From NCBI GenBank assembly GCA_017620205.1, contig JAFZQX010000015.1:1-47709 (forward strand): a DNA stretch of 47,709 nt, written 5' to 3'. The DNA comes from Clostridia bacterium. GTDB lineage: Bacteria > Bacillota > Clostridia > UMGS1883 > UMGS1540. The translations under genes were made by a program, and so were the position numbers. Position 1 is the stretch's first letter, and every line of letters starts with the position of its first letter. Positions 7,079 through 16,757 of this stretch are shown piece after piece. The notes under the pieces are model-generated. The model was not told where the DNA came from and did not search any database. It saw only the letters and a program-made list of their open reading frames with translations.

Positions 7079-8227
7079 GTGAAAATTGTTCATTTGTGTT
7101 TATCAATGTCGTATTCCGACAATTATTCATATCAGGAGAATATGCTCCCCAAATTTCATAAAGCGGCGGGATACGATGTTGAAATAATAGCTTCACGGCT
7201 CGTTTTCGATGAAAACGGCGACCTTACCCGGTACTGCGGACCTATGGAGTATACTAACTCACAAGGCATTAAAATAACAAGGCTTAATAATAAAGCGCCG
7301 GCTAAAGTCTATGAAAAAATGAGGCGCTATAAAGGTACACTTGAAGAACTTAAACGCGCCAAACCCGACATTTTGTTTATACACGGCTGTCAGTTTCTGG
7401 ACGCGGACAAGGTTTCGAAGTATTTAAAAAAACACAGGGACGTAAAAGTCTTTGTCGACAACCACGGCGATTTTCATAACAGCGCACAGAATTTCATTTC
7501 AAAAAATATACTGCACGCGGTTATCTGGAAAAAAAGTGCGCATAAGCTTTTGCCGTATGCGGAAATGTTTTACGGCGTTTTGCCCGCAAGGGTAGACTTT
7601 TTAAAGGATTTTTACAAACTGCCCGCCGATAAATGCGAATTGCTCTTAATGGGGGCGGACGATGACGAAGTGGAGAAAGCGCTTGAGCCTTCAGTCAGAG
7701 AGGGAAAGCGCAAAGAATACGGAGCTTCGGATGAAGATATCTTAATTCTTGCCGGCGGCAAGATAGATCATAACAAACCGCAGATTTTGCTTTTGATGAA
7801 GGCGGTCAATGAAATCGCGGATAAGCATATCCGTCTTTTGGTTTTCGGAAGCGTTTCGCCCGAGCTGCAAGCGGAATTTGAAAATCAACTTAGTAATTAT
7901 GTAAAGCATATAGGCTGGAAAACTTCAAATGAAATATATTCTGAATTTGCCGCCGCAGATTTAGTCGCGTTCCCGGGGCTTCACTCGGTTTTATGGGAGC
8001 AGGCCGTGGGTATGGGAAAACCGTGTATTTTCAGAAAAATGGAAGGTTTTACCCACATTGATTTAGGCGGCAACTGCTTGTTTTTTGAAAAAGATACGGC
8101 AGAAGAATATAAACGTGTTATAGAAAAGGCGATAGAGAGAAAAGACCGTATGAAAAGCGTTGCGGAAAAGAAGGGTATGGACGTATTTTCATATAAAAAC
8201 ATAGCAAAAAGGGCACTGGAACATTAA
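7079..8227 (+). CDS. GT4-type glycosyltransferase (GTG start)
   Basis: This 382-residue GT-B protein starts with KIVHLCLSMSYSDNYSYQEN, the beta-1/alpha-1 loop typical of GT4 enzymes. A second Rossmann domain begins near ILILAGGKIDHNKPQILLL and the nucleotide-sugar region contains FAAADLVAFPGLHSVLWEQA. The donor-site glutamate of the usual E-x7-E motif is only partly recognisable (WEQAVGMGKP). GTG is chosen as start because GGAGGAC lies six bases upstream and no ATG fits better. Sugar specificity is unknown. Confidence 0.85.
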   Translation: MKIVHLCLSMSYSDNYSYQENMLPKFHKAAGYDVEIIASRLVFDENGDLTRYCGPMEYTNSQGIKITRLNNKAPAKVYEKMRRYKGTLEELKRAKPDILFIHGCQFLDADKVSKYLKKHRDVKVFVDNHGDFHNSAQNFISKNILHAVIWKKSAHKLLPYAEMFYGVLPARVDFLKDFYKLPADKCELLLMGADDDEVEKALEPSVREGKRKEYGASDEDILILAGGKIDHNKPQILLLMKAVNEIADKHIRLLVFGSVSPELQAEFENQLSNYVKHIGWKTSNEIYSEFAAADLVAFPGLHSVLWEQAVGMGKPCIFRKMEGFTHIDLGGNCLFFEKDTAEEYKRVIEKAIERKDRMKSVAEKKGMDVFSYKNIAKRALEH

Positions 8228-8249
8228 ATTTTCGGCAGGAGAGTGTGAT

Positions 8250-9353
8250 ATGAAGGTATTGCTTATCAATTCCGTTTGCGGCATACGCGGCACGGGAAGA
8301 ATATGCACGGATATTGCAGAAGAATTTGAAAAACAGGGTCACGAAGTTAAAATTGCATACGGGCGCGCCGGAGTGCCTGAAAAGTATATAAAATACGCAG
8401 TCAGAATAGGCACAAAGAGCAATCTGAGATTACATGGCATTAAAACGAGATTTTCGGATAAACACGGTCTCGGAAGCTGTAAAGCCACAAAGGAATTTTT
8501 GGCATGGGCAGAGGAGTATAATCCCGATTTGCTCTGGCTTCACAATATCCACGGTTATTATATAAACTATGAGATGCTTTTTGATTGGATAAAAGCGCAT
8601 CCAGATATGGAAGTGCGCTGGACGCTTCACGACTGCTGGGCGTTTACCGGTCACTGTGCATATTTTTCAAATATAAACTGCGAAAAGTGGAAAAGCGGCT
8701 GCTTCAGCTGCCCGCAAAAGCATACATATCCCGAAAGCCTTATAAAAGACAATTCCGAGGAAAACTATAAAAGAAAAAAGGCGGCATTTTGCGGCGTTTC
8801 AAAAATGACAATTATAACGCCGTCACAGTGGCTTTTTGATCTTGCCAATCAAAGCTTTTTAAAAGAATATGAGTTTAAACTGATAAAAAACGAAATAGAT
8901 AAAAATGTTTTTAAACCTACGCAGGGCAATTTCAGAGAGGAATACAATCTGGAAAACAAAAAAATAGTACTTGGCGTTGCAAATATCTGGAACAAGAGAA
9001 AAGGCTATTCGGATTTTTTAAAGCTCTCAAAGCTGCTGCCGGACGACTTTGCAATAGTAATGGTAGGTCTTACAAAAAAACAGCTTAAAGAGATACCGCC
9101 GCGCATTATAGGCATAGGGCATACGGACAGCGCGAAAGAGCTCGCCGAGATTTATACGGCGGCGGACGTTTTTGTAAATACAACGTACGAAGATAATTAT
9201 CCGACCGTTAATCTCGAAGCGGAAGCTTGCGGAACAAAGGTTTATACATATAACACAGGCGGGTGCCGGGAAACTATTAACAGACAGGATTCCAAGGTCA
9301 CACCTTGTGATATTAATATACTTGCGGAAACGATTATAAAGGGTATTAAATGA
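8250..9353 (+). CDS. GT4 glycosyltransferase, WcaC-like subgroup with cysteine-rich insert
   Basis: A 367-residue GT-B enzyme. After VLLINSVCGIRGTGRICTDI it shows the subgroup signature WTLHDCWAFTGHCAYF, followed by C-x2-W-x3-C-x2-CPQ, four or more cysteines that could bind a metal or form a structural knot. The C-terminal domain has VANIWNKRKGYSDFLKLS and EIYTAADVFVNTTYEDNYPT, with a glutamate-rich donor-site helix (NLEAEACG). WcaC and related colanic-acid enzymes share this arrangement. The stop codon overlaps the start of the following deacetylase by four bases (ATGA), so the two are likely co-translated. Confidence 0.88.
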   Translation: MKVLLINSVCGIRGTGRICTDIAEEFEKQGHEVKIAYGRAGVPEKYIKYAVRIGTKSNLRLHGIKTRFSDKHGLGSCKATKEFLAWAEEYNPDLLWLHNIHGYYINYEMLFDWIKAHPDMEVRWTLHDCWAFTGHCAYFSNINCEKWKSGCFSCPQKHTYPESLIKDNSEENYKRKKAAFCGVSKMTIITPSQWLFDLANQSFLKEYEFKLIKNEIDKNVFKPTQGNFREEYNLENKKIVLGVANIWNKRKGYSDFLKLSKLLPDDFAIVMVGLTKKQLKEIPPRIIGIGHTDSAKELAEIYTAADVFVNTTYEDNYPTVNLEAEACGTKVYTYNTGGCRETINRQDSKVTPCDINILAETIIKGIK

Positions 9354-10096
9354 TGGGAATTATTATAAACGCGGACGATTTCGGACTTAATATTTCTTGC
9401 ACAAAAGCTATAGCAGAAGCTTTCGGGAAAGGGCTTGTTACAGACACTACCATGACCGCAAACGGAGAAGCTTTTGCGGAAGCTTTGAATACAGCAAAAG
9501 AAAACGGTTTCCGGGATAAAATCGGGATTCATTTTAATATAACCGAAGGCGCGCCCTTGACGGACGATATTAAAAAATGTCCCGCTTTTTCGAACGGCAC
9601 AAATTTCCGCAAAGATATAAACAGATTAAAACCATTAACGGCGACAGAACGCGATGCGCTTTATAAAGAGCTTTCGGCGCAGGTGAAAAAAATAGCCGGA
9701 AGCGGCATAAAAATAACGCATGCGGATTCGCACCACCATATACACACGGCAATTTTTATATATCCTATAATAGCGCGCGTTTGCCGCGAAAACGGGATAG
9801 ATAAGATAAGGCTTCACAGAAACTTGGGCAAAATACCGTTTTATAAAAGAATAATAAAAAACGGTTTCAACAATAAACTGCGTAAAGACGGGTTTAAAAC
9901 GACGGAGTTTTTTGCGTCTTTTGATGATTTGGATATTAAAAGTATTCCCGAAAATCTTGAAATCATGGTACACCCCGATTTTGGTGCGGACGGCTGTTTA
10001 TTGGACCGCGAGGGATATGACGGAGACGGAAACCCAAAGGGCATGCCGCTTTCAAAAATACAGAATGATAATTTCATTTGCTACGGAGATTTGTAA
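9350..10096 (+). CDS. ChbG/HpnK (YdjC) family carbohydrate deacetylase
   Basis: The 248-residue protein carries the metal and catalytic motifs of the YdjC/ChbG fold: INADDFGLN at residues 6-14, IGIHFNITEG, and THADSHHHIHT near 122-132. Known members remove N-acetyl groups from chito-oligosaccharides (ChbG) or hopanoid GlcNAc (HpnK). Placed inside a run of glycosyltransferase genes with a four-base overlap upstream and a one-base overlap (TAATG) downstream, it probably deacetylates an N-acetylhexosamine on the lipid-linked intermediate, which would give free amino groups in the glycan. The metal site looks intact. The substrate is inferred. Confidence 0.9.
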   Translation: MMGIIINADDFGLNISCTKAIAEAFGKGLVTDTTMTANGEAFAEALNTAKENGFRDKIGIHFNITEGAPLTDDIKKCPAFSNGTNFRKDINRLKPLTATERDALYKELSAQVKKIAGSGIKITHADSHHHIHTAIFIYPIIARVCRENGIDKIRLHRNLGKIPFYKRIIKNGFNNKLRKDGFKTTEFFASFDDLDIKSIPENLEIMVHPDFGADGCLLDREGYDGDGNPKGMPLSKIQNDNFICYGDL

Positions 10097-11268
10097 TGCA
10101 GATATTATACGGCTTTTCAAACTGCACGGACAGTAAATACAATGAAATAATGAAAGACGTAAAAATTGCGGTTTTGCGCCCCGACCAGAAATATCACGGT
10201 CTATTGATCCGCGGTCTTGCGGAAAACGGCGCAAGGGTTAAGTGCTTTTCGGGACTGCCCATAAACCGCGCTGTTACAAAAAAGATACTTATCTCCGAAA
10301 AAGACGAATGTGAAAACGGCATAAGCTATCACTACTACAAAACGCTTAATTTGCCCGTTCTGCGCCACATAATGATTTTTTTCGGCGCACTGACAAATAT
10401 ACTTAAAGCCAAAAAAGAGGAAGATACTTTTGCTATATGCGACTGCCTTAATATCGCAAACGCATACGGCATGGCGCTTTCCTGCAAAATACGCAAAATA
10501 CCGCTTATAAGCATTGTGACGGATCTTCCCGATATGCTGACGGATAATAAGCTTTTAAGATTTATAAATAACAGACTTTTCAAAAAGTTTGACGGGTTTA
10601 TTCTTTTGACAAAGCAGATGAATGACAGAATAAATATGAAAAACAAGCCGTTTATTGTGCTTGAAGGGCATGTGGATTCTAAGGCAAAAAGCCTTGAACC
10701 TGCCGCAAAATATGAAGAAACAGACGGCAGAAAAGTAATTATTTATGCCGGCGGCATCAGAAAAAAATACGGCATAAAAGAGCTTGCGGAAGGATTTCTG
10801 CTTGCGGACATTGAATTTGGAGAACTTCATATATACGGCGACGGAGATTTTAGAGAAGGCATAAAAAAAATTGCGGAAAATAACGAAAGTATAAAATATA
10901 TGGGCGTATGCGCAAACGACACGGTAGTTAGGGAAGAGCTTAAAGCGGCTCTGCTTGTAAACCCAAGACCTACGGACGGCGAATATACAAAGTATTCGTT
11001 TCCTTCCAAAAACATGGAGTATATGGTATCGGGTACGCCGCTTCTTGCGGCAAAGCTGCCCGGCATGCCGGATGAATACCTGCCGTATATTTATTTAATA
11101 GAGGAAGAAACGCCCCGCGGCATTTCAAAGACGCTTTCGGAAATCTTTTCAAAAACGCGGGAAGAACGTGAAGAAAAAGGTAAGTGTGCGAGAGAGTTTG
11201 TTTTGGCAAACAAGTCAAATACCGCACAGGCAAAAAGGATTATCGTTTTTTTAAAAAACAATTATTAA
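10096..11268 (+). CDS. GT4-type glycosyltransferase
   Basis: A 390-residue GT-B protein with a first domain starting KIAVLRPDQKYHGLLIRGLA, a linker region with ISIVTDLPDMLTDNKLL, and a donor-binding domain with VIIYAGGIRKKYGIKELAEG and YSFPSKNMEYMVSGTPLLAA, where the family's E-x7-E is represented by the NMEYM segment. The start is the ATG overlapping the previous stop by one base; GGAG lies seven bases upstream. A longer TTG-initiated frame from 10078 would lie inside the deacetylase gene and is not supported. Confidence 0.86.
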   Translation: MQILYGFSNCTDSKYNEIMKDVKIAVLRPDQKYHGLLIRGLAENGARVKCFSGLPINRAVTKKILISEKDECENGISYHYYKTLNLPVLRHIMIFFGALTNILKAKKEEDTFAICDCLNIANAYGMALSCKIRKIPLISIVTDLPDMLTDNKLLRFINNRLFKKFDGFILLTKQMNDRINMKNKPFIVLEGHVDSKAKSLEPAAKYEETDGRKVIIYAGGIRKKYGIKELAEGFLLADIEFGELHIYGDGDFREGIKKIAENNESIKYMGVCANDTVVREELKAALLVNPRPTDGEYTKYSFPSKNMEYMVSGTPLLAAKLPGMPDEYLPYIYLIEEETPRGISKTLSEIFSKTREEREEKGKCAREFVLANKSNTAQAKRIIVFLKNNY

Positions 11269-11287
11269 CATAAACAGGGAATTTGCT

Positions 11288-12538
11288 ATGAGATTAAAAA
11301 ATGAGTATTTAAGACGCGGCGCTGTCATTTTTACAATTTTATATTCCATAATGCCGGTTGTTTCAAGGGCGGTAAGTACTTATTTAACCACGTATTTTTA
11401 CATGCTCTTTGTGGTTGTCTTTTTGGTAATTATTGTCGGCAAAAGAAAAAAAGATTCGCTCTTTATATATCTGTCAGATATATTGCCGTTTATACTGTTC
11501 GGACTGATATCGTATTTTATAAACGCCGATCCCGTTCTGTTTTGGGGATATAAGGTAATGCTTTTTATAATGCCCGTGGTTATTGGTATTTATTTAGTTT
11601 ACTATTATCCCAACGACAACGGATTGTATTCAAAAGTGATCATTGCTGCAACGCTAATCACGCTTCTGACAACTATGAGAGGTCTCGGAATTTACCCCAC
11701 TGCTTCAAGATGGCTTGCAACCGCCGACGCAACTGATGACGCTAAGCTTATTAAATACAGTTGGATGAATATAGGCGGATATAATTTTGTATATACGGTC
11801 GTTTTATTGTATCCGCTTTTGATTTTGGCTTATAAAAAGGGAAAGATATCGCTTTTTAAGACGGTTGTTATTTCAGTGGTGATTTTTAACTTCTTGATGC
11901 TTGCCGAATATACAATAGCGCTGATACTTTTTGTTGTAACAACATCTATGTTTTTCATGAGAAGAAAAATGAAATCAAGAGACATAACTGTTTTGGTTAT
12001 AGCAACGCTGCTGATTATATTTATGTTCAGCGGAATGGTCTCAAACATACTTAAAAATGTATCGGCTGTTATAAAGAGTGAAAACGTTTCTGAACGAGTT
12101 GAGGCACTTTCCGAGGGGCGTGAAGGCCTTGAAGAGTTTTCCGATAACAGGTGGAAGCTTTATGAGCAGTCTCTCAAAACATTTTTCAAAAAACCGCTTC
12201 TGGGAACACTTTTAGAAGGCGGAAAAGGCACCAGCGGTCATTCATTTATACTTGACAGCGTCGCACAATACGGCTTGGCCGGAATCTTGCTCCTGTTTTT
12301 CATGTACAGAAAGATATTCAGAATGTTTTACAGGAAGTATCACAGTGAATATGACTATGGCTATGTCGTATGGATATTTGCACAGGCGGTTGTGCTTGCA
12401 ACAATAAATACAGGTATGTGGCTTGAAGTTTTGGCATTTTATGCGCCTGTGGTTTTGCAAACGATTTATGGCGGAGGACACGCTAATGAAAAAAATATTG
12501 TGGATAGTAAATATATTGCTGACGCCGATCAGCACTAA
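11288..12538 (+). CDS. Wzy-like polysaccharide polymerase / O-antigen ligase family membrane protein
   Basis: This 416-residue protein is almost entirely hydrophobic, with about ten to twelve membrane segments. Near residue 315 it carries GHSFILDSVAQYGLAGILL, the H-(N/S)-x-(F)-L-x(3-5)-G-(L/I) motif that marks the large loop of the Wzy_C/O-antigen ligase family. A preceding periplasmic-type loop contains arginines (SERVEALSEGREGLEEFSD) as expected for substrate binding. Members polymerise undecaprenyl-linked repeat units or ligate glycans. It sits mid-operon among glycosyltransferases, the usual place for wzy. An ABC exporter occurs in the same operon and no flippase is seen. Confidence 0.85.
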   Translation: MRLKNEYLRRGAVIFTILYSIMPVVSRAVSTYLTTYFYMLFVVVFLVIIVGKRKKDSLFIYLSDILPFILFGLISYFINADPVLFWGYKVMLFIMPVVIGIYLVYYYPNDNGLYSKVIIAATLITLLTTMRGLGIYPTASRWLATADATDDAKLIKYSWMNIGGYNFVYTVVLLYPLLILAYKKGKISLFKTVVISVVIFNFLMLAEYTIALILFVVTTSMFFMRRKMKSRDITVLVIATLLIIFMFSGMVSNILKNVSAVIKSENVSERVEALSEGREGLEEFSDNRWKLYEQSLKTFFKKPLLGTLLEGGKGTSGHSFILDSVAQYGLAGILLLFFMYRKIFRMFYRKYHSEYDYGYVVWIFAQAVVLATINTGMWLEVLAFYAPVVLQTIYGGGHANEKNIVDSKYIADADQH

Positions 12539-13751
12539 GCTTACGGGAAAATCATCGCGCGGTGTCTGGATAGATCCGCTTCTTGAAAGCTTTAAGGGAA
12601 GCGGTAAATACAGTCTCTCTGTTGCGACAACGGCAAATATAAAAGAGACGGTAATGACAGAGGAAGACGGGGTGAGATACTATGCGCTGCCCTCTTCGGT
12701 GCCGATTTTATATGATGAAAACAATCCACTAAATATACGGGCATGGAAAGATTTAATAGACGAAGAAAAACCCGATTTGATTCAAGTATGGGGGACGGAA
12801 TTTACACATGCGCTTTGTGCATTGCGAGAAGCCAAAGGTATTCCGTCGGTTATATATATGCAGGGCTTTATAGGCTCTGTGGCAAGACATTATACGGCGG
12901 GTATGACGCAAAAAGAGCTCAGAAGCGCCGTGTCTTTCAGGGACATTTTAAAAAGAGATACTGTTTTAAAACAGCAGGAAAAGTATTTTAGTCACACGGA
13001 AAAAGAGCGTGAGATGTTTAACCTCTCAGGAAGGATAATAAGTGAAAATGATTGGTGCGGCAACAGCGTCAAATTTGCATCTCCGGGGATAAAAGTTTAT
13101 AAATGTCCTTTAAGTATAAATAGTGTTTTTTCAAAGCAACATTGGGACATCGCAAAAGCGGAAAAACATTCTGTTATCTGCAACGCCTCGGGTTATCCTT
13201 TAAAAGGACTTCACATGATACTTAAAGCTGTAGCTGTGCTTAAAGAAAAATATCCCGATATAAAGCTTTATGTGCCGGGAGACCCAATGGCATGCAGTAA
13301 TTCATTTAAAGACAAATTAAGTAAACGCGGCTATAACAGATTTATTGAAAAGCTTATAAAAGAACTTGATATAGATAAGAATATCGTGTGGCTCGGAAAC
13401 CTCCCGCAGGAAGAGCTTGCCGCAGAGCTTGCTTCAAAAAGAGTGTTTGTTTTAGGCTCTTCAATAGAAAATCATTCAAGCTCTTTAAAAGAGGCGATGA
13501 TGGTCGGTGTGCCGTGCGTGGCGTCCGCTGTCGGCGGTATTCCCGAATATGTGCGCCACGGCGAAAACGGATTTTTATACCGCTTTGAAGAGTATGATAT
13601 TATGGCGGAATATATTGAAAAACTTTTCAATGATGATGAACTGTCCGAAAAGATTTCATGTTCCGCGCGCGGCGATATGATAAAGCTTCACGGAGAAGAT
13701 GATACATACGCCGGAATAGACGCCATATACAGAGATATTTTAAATGGATAA
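12486..13751 (+). CDS. GT4 glycosyltransferase
   Basis: The 421-residue GT-B protein starts KKILWIVNILLTPISTKLTG. It has QVWGTEFTHALCALREAKG and the donor-binding domain NASGYPLKGLHMILKAVAVL, PQEELAAELASKRVFVLGSS and ENHSSSLKEAMMVGVPCVAS, which contains the canonical E-x7-E donor motif (E-N-H-S-S-S-L-K-E). The ATG at 12486 is preferred because GGAGG ends eight bases upstream; it lies 53 bases inside the polymerase gene in another frame. It ends by overlapping the following SDR gene by eight bases. Confidence 0.9.
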   Translation: MKKILWIVNILLTPISTKLTGKSSRGVWIDPLLESFKGSGKYSLSVATTANIKETVMTEEDGVRYYALPSSVPILYDENNPLNIRAWKDLIDEEKPDLIQVWGTEFTHALCALREAKGIPSVIYMQGFIGSVARHYTAGMTQKELRSAVSFRDILKRDTVLKQQEKYFSHTEKEREMFNLSGRIISENDWCGNSVKFASPGIKVYKCPLSINSVFSKQHWDIAKAEKHSVICNASGYPLKGLHMILKAVAVLKEKYPDIKLYVPGDPMACSNSFKDKLSKRGYNRFIEKLIKELDIDKNIVWLGNLPQEELAAELASKRVFVLGSSIENHSSSLKEAMMVGVPCVASAVGGIPEYVRHGENGFLYRFEEYDIMAEYIEKLFNDDELSEKISCSARGDMIKLHGEDDTYAGIDAIYRDILNG

Positions 13752-14610
13752 GCTTATGAAAAACATAATTATAACGGGTGTAAACGGTGAAATTTCAAAA
13801 CTCTTTGCCGAAAGACTTAAAAAAGAAAAAGACTTTGACGTATCGCAGATAAGTGTGCGCGGCAGTGAGTGGGAAACACTTTCTTGGGAAAACACCGATT
13901 GCTTTATACATGCTGCGGGCGTAACGCCGCAAAATATAAAAACAGAAGACGATTATGAAAATGTAAACTACCGCTTGGCATGCCGCATAGCCGAAAAGGC
14001 AAAAAAAGAAGGCGTTAAAAAGTTTATTTACATAAGCACAATGGCGGTTTACGGTGCAACGCAGAATATGGACGCGCAAAAAGGGACAGTGACGAAAAAA
14101 ACGTCTTTAAATCCCAAATCGGCATACGGCAAAAGCAAACTTCACGCCGAAGAGTTTTTGAAAACGCTTCAATGCGATGATTTTTCGGTTGTAATAATAA
14201 GAGTTCCGAGCATATACGGCAGGGGCAAAACGGAATATTTAGACCAGTATAAATACCTTGCCGAAAAGCTGCCCGTTATACCATATGCGTTTACAAAACT
14301 ATATAAAAGTGCAATTTGTCTTGATAATTTATGTGAGCTTATTTACCTTGCGGTAAATAGCGATATAAGCGGTGTTATTTGTCCGGATGACGGAGAAATA
14401 TCCGCAGTAGATTTTTGCTCGGCGATATATCCTTCAAAGAAAAAGTCGGTCATGCTTGGAAAGCTTATTGAGATATTTTTAAAGAAAAACGCAAGGATTT
14501 TGGATTATTACGGCGCTATATGCTACAGCAAAGATTTAACAAGTGTTTTTGACGGAAAATACAGGGTTGCAGATTTTAAAGAGGCAGTGAAAAAGTCATA
14601 TGAAAAATGA
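13744..14610 (+). CDS. NAD-dependent epimerase/dehydratase (extended SDR), paralogue of 3098
   Basis: A 288-residue extended SDR with IIITGVNGEISKLFAERL, FIYISTMAVYGA and AYGKSKLHAEEFL, the catalytic tyrosine and lysine. The third glycine of the usual TGxxGxxG dinucleotide motif is serine (TGVNGEIS), which may weaken or alter cofactor binding. Order and motifs follow the SDR at 3098, so the two are probably diverged duplicates. The start could be ATG 13744 or ATG 13756; neither has a strong ribosome site. It probably reduces or epimerises a nucleotide sugar; substrate unknown. Confidence 0.82.
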   Translation: MDKLMKNIIITGVNGEISKLFAERLKKEKDFDVSQISVRGSEWETLSWENTDCFIHAAGVTPQNIKTEDDYENVNYRLACRIAEKAKKEGVKKFIYISTMAVYGATQNMDAQKGTVTKKTSLNPKSAYGKSKLHAEEFLKTLQCDDFSVVIIRVPSIYGRGKTEYLDQYKYLAEKLPVIPYAFTKLYKSAICLDNLCELIYLAVNSDISGVICPDDGEISAVDFCSAIYPSKKKSVMLGKLIEIFLKKNARILDYYGAICYSKDLTSVFDGKYRVADFKEAVKKSYEK

Positions 14611-15745
14611 TTTAAAGATTACGTTTTTTTCAAATTTTCTTTTGCATCATCAAACGCCTTTTTGCGAAGCGATGGTAAAGCTTTTAGGTGATAACTTCCG
14701 CTTTGTCGCGACCGAGCCCGTACCCGAAGAAAGGCTTGGTATGGGATATCACGACTATACGGACGTTCCTTACGCCGTAAATGCTTATGAAAACAAAGAA
14801 AAATATGAAAAAGCGATGAAGCTTGGGGTTGAGAGCGATGTTGTAATAATAGGCTCCGCACCCGATGTGTTTATAGAAAAACGTCTTTACGAAAATAAGC
14901 TCACTTTCAGATACCGCGAAAGATACTTTAAAGACGGCAGATGGAGAATACTCGATCCGAGAGTTTTTCGTGCGAGATATAAAGCTGATTTTAAAAACAG
15001 AAGCAAAGATTTATATATGCTCTGCGCCAGCGCATATACCGCGCCCGACTGCAGGTTTATTCATTCATATAAAAACAAAATGTACCGCTGGGGGTACTTC
15101 CCCGAGGTAAAAAAATACAGTGATATTGAAGATTTGATTAAAACAAAAAAACAATCATCAATTCTTTGGGTTGGCAGGCTTTTGGAACTTAAGCATCCCG
15201 AAGACGCAATAAATTTGGCGGAGAAACTTAAACAAAACGGATATGACTTTAATATGCAGATTATCGGTCAAGGTGAAAAAGAAAACGAAATCCGTTCCGA
15301 AATAAGCCGGAAAAATCTTTCGGACGTTGTAAGCTTAAAAGGTTTTATGTCTCCCGAAGATGTGAGATGTGAAATGGAAAAAGCCGATATATTTCTTTTT
15401 ACATCTGACAGAAACGAGGGCTGGGGTGCGGTTTTAAACGAATCGATGAACTCCGCCTGCGCAGTAGTTGCGAACAAGGAAATAGGCTCCGTGCCGTATC
15501 TTATAAAAAACGGCGAAAACGGACTTATATATAAAAGATATGATAAAGATGATTTATTTATAAAGGTCAAAAGCCTTTTGGACGATGAAAACAAAAAACA
15601 TAAAATTCAGCTCGGCGCATACAACACCATGGCAAATGTTTGGAACGCAGATGTGGCAGCCGAAAGGCTTATTAATTTGATTGAAAGCATCATAGATAAC
15701 AGAGACTGCATCTATAAAGACGGACCGTGCAGCAAGGAGATTTAG
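14600..15745 (+). CDS. GT4-type glycosyltransferase
   Basis: The 381-residue GT-B protein starts with LKITFFSNFLLHHQTPFCEA, a loop seen in WbpX/GT4-like enzymes. The second domain has SSILWVGRLLELKHPEDAIN, LKGFMSPEDVRCEMEKADIF and TSDRNEGWGAVLNESMNSAC, which has the donor-site E-x7-E (E-G-W-G-A-V-L-N-E). A carboxyl tail of about 30 residues is acidic and variable. It overlaps the SDR gene by 11 bases and is followed with no gap by the next glycosyltransferase, so all three are one translational run. Confidence 0.9.
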   Translation: MKNDLKITFFSNFLLHHQTPFCEAMVKLLGDNFRFVATEPVPEERLGMGYHDYTDVPYAVNAYENKEKYEKAMKLGVESDVVIIGSAPDVFIEKRLYENKLTFRYRERYFKDGRWRILDPRVFRARYKADFKNRSKDLYMLCASAYTAPDCRFIHSYKNKMYRWGYFPEVKKYSDIEDLIKTKKQSSILWVGRLLELKHPEDAINLAEKLKQNGYDFNMQIIGQGEKENEIRSEISRKNLSDVVSLKGFMSPEDVRCEMEKADIFLFTSDRNEGWGAVLNESMNSACAVVANKEIGSVPYLIKNGENGLIYKRYDKDDLFIKVKSLLDDENKKHKIQLGAYNTMANVWNADVAAERLINLIESIIDNRDCIYKDGPCSKEI

Positions 15746-16756
15746 ATGTATAAATACAGTTTGGTAATACCCGTTTATAATACGGAAAAATATATGGAAG
15801 AGTGTATTTCTTCAATAAAGAATCAGACATACAAGAATTTTGAAGTTTTGCTCGTTGATGACGGAAGTACGGATACTTCGCCCGCGCTGTGCGATAAATT
15901 TGCGGCGGAGGATGAGCGCATAAGCGCCCGGCACATTGAAAACGGCGGACCTGCGAGAATACGCAATATAGGAATTCGGGAAACCGTCGGCGATTATGTG
16001 TGGTTTATTGACAGTGACGATTTTTTGGCATCCCGTACCGTTTTGGAGGAAATAGATAACGCTCTTTCGGAAAACAGCGCAGACGTGCTCTTTTTCCTCA
16101 GTGAAGAATTTAATGAAAACACAAAAGAGGTTTTAAAAAGACAGGCGGACTACGGGTATGAGGGCTTCCGAGATATAAGCGGTGAAGAGCTTATAGTGGA
16201 AGCACAGAAAAACGGAGCTTTAATGCCCATGGCGACATCGCCCGTGAATAAAGTTATAAAACGGAGCGTACTTACGGAGAAAGAACTCTATTTTGTTGAG
16301 CATTTCCGCTGGCACGCGGAGGATGAGTTTTTAAATAAAGTATTCTTTAACTCGAAGGGTTTTTACTTTTTCAATAAAGTTTTTTATAAAGTAAGAGTAC
16401 GCCCGAATTCTATAACAACTACAATAAACCCCGAGATACTTTTTAAGAAAATAATGACGCGGCTGGAGCTTGTTGATATATGTTGCAGATACTTTTCGGA
16501 AACAGAATCAAAAGAAAAGTTTAAACGCGCCGTGTATTCATATTATTCGTATTATTATATATACGGAATAAACAGCTACTTCAAAGTTTTAGATAAAGAC
16601 AAAAGAAAAGCCATAAGAGAAGAAGCGAAAAAAAGAGATTTTGTTTTTTCATGTATGAAAAAAACAGACTCCCAAAATCTCAGACTGCTTGGAAATATAT
16701 ACAGTATTTTCGGACTTCGCGCGGCACTTTTTACCATAAAGAAAAGGTACAACTAA
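15746..16756 (+). CDS. GT2 family glycosyltransferase
   Basis: This 336-residue GT-A enzyme has YSLVIPVYNTEKYMEECISS, the nucleotide-binding strand VLLVDDGSTDTSPALCDKF, HIENGGPARIRNIGI and the metal-binding DSDD in VWFIDSDDFL. HWHAEDEFLNKVF-like sequence (RWHAEDEFLN) supplies the probable catalytic E-D region. The C-terminal third is basic and aromatic (YYSYYYIYGINSYF) and may lie on the membrane. It begins at the base after the preceding stop, with AAGGAGA six bases upstream. Sugar unknown. Confidence 0.92.
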   Translation: MYKYSLVIPVYNTEKYMEECISSIKNQTYKNFEVLLVDDGSTDTSPALCDKFAAEDERISARHIENGGPARIRNIGIRETVGDYVWFIDSDDFLASRTVLEEIDNALSENSADVLFFLSEEFNENTKEVLKRQADYGYEGFRDISGEELIVEAQKNGALMPMATSPVNKVIKRSVLTEKELYFVEHFRWHAEDEFLNKVFFNSKGFYFFNKVFYKVRVRPNSITTTINPEILFKKIMTRLELVDICCRYFSETESKEKFKRAVYSYYSYYYIYGINSYFKVLDKDKRKAIREEAKKRDFVFSCMKKTDSQNLRLLGNIYSIFGLRAALFTIKKRYN

Positions 16757-16757
16757 A

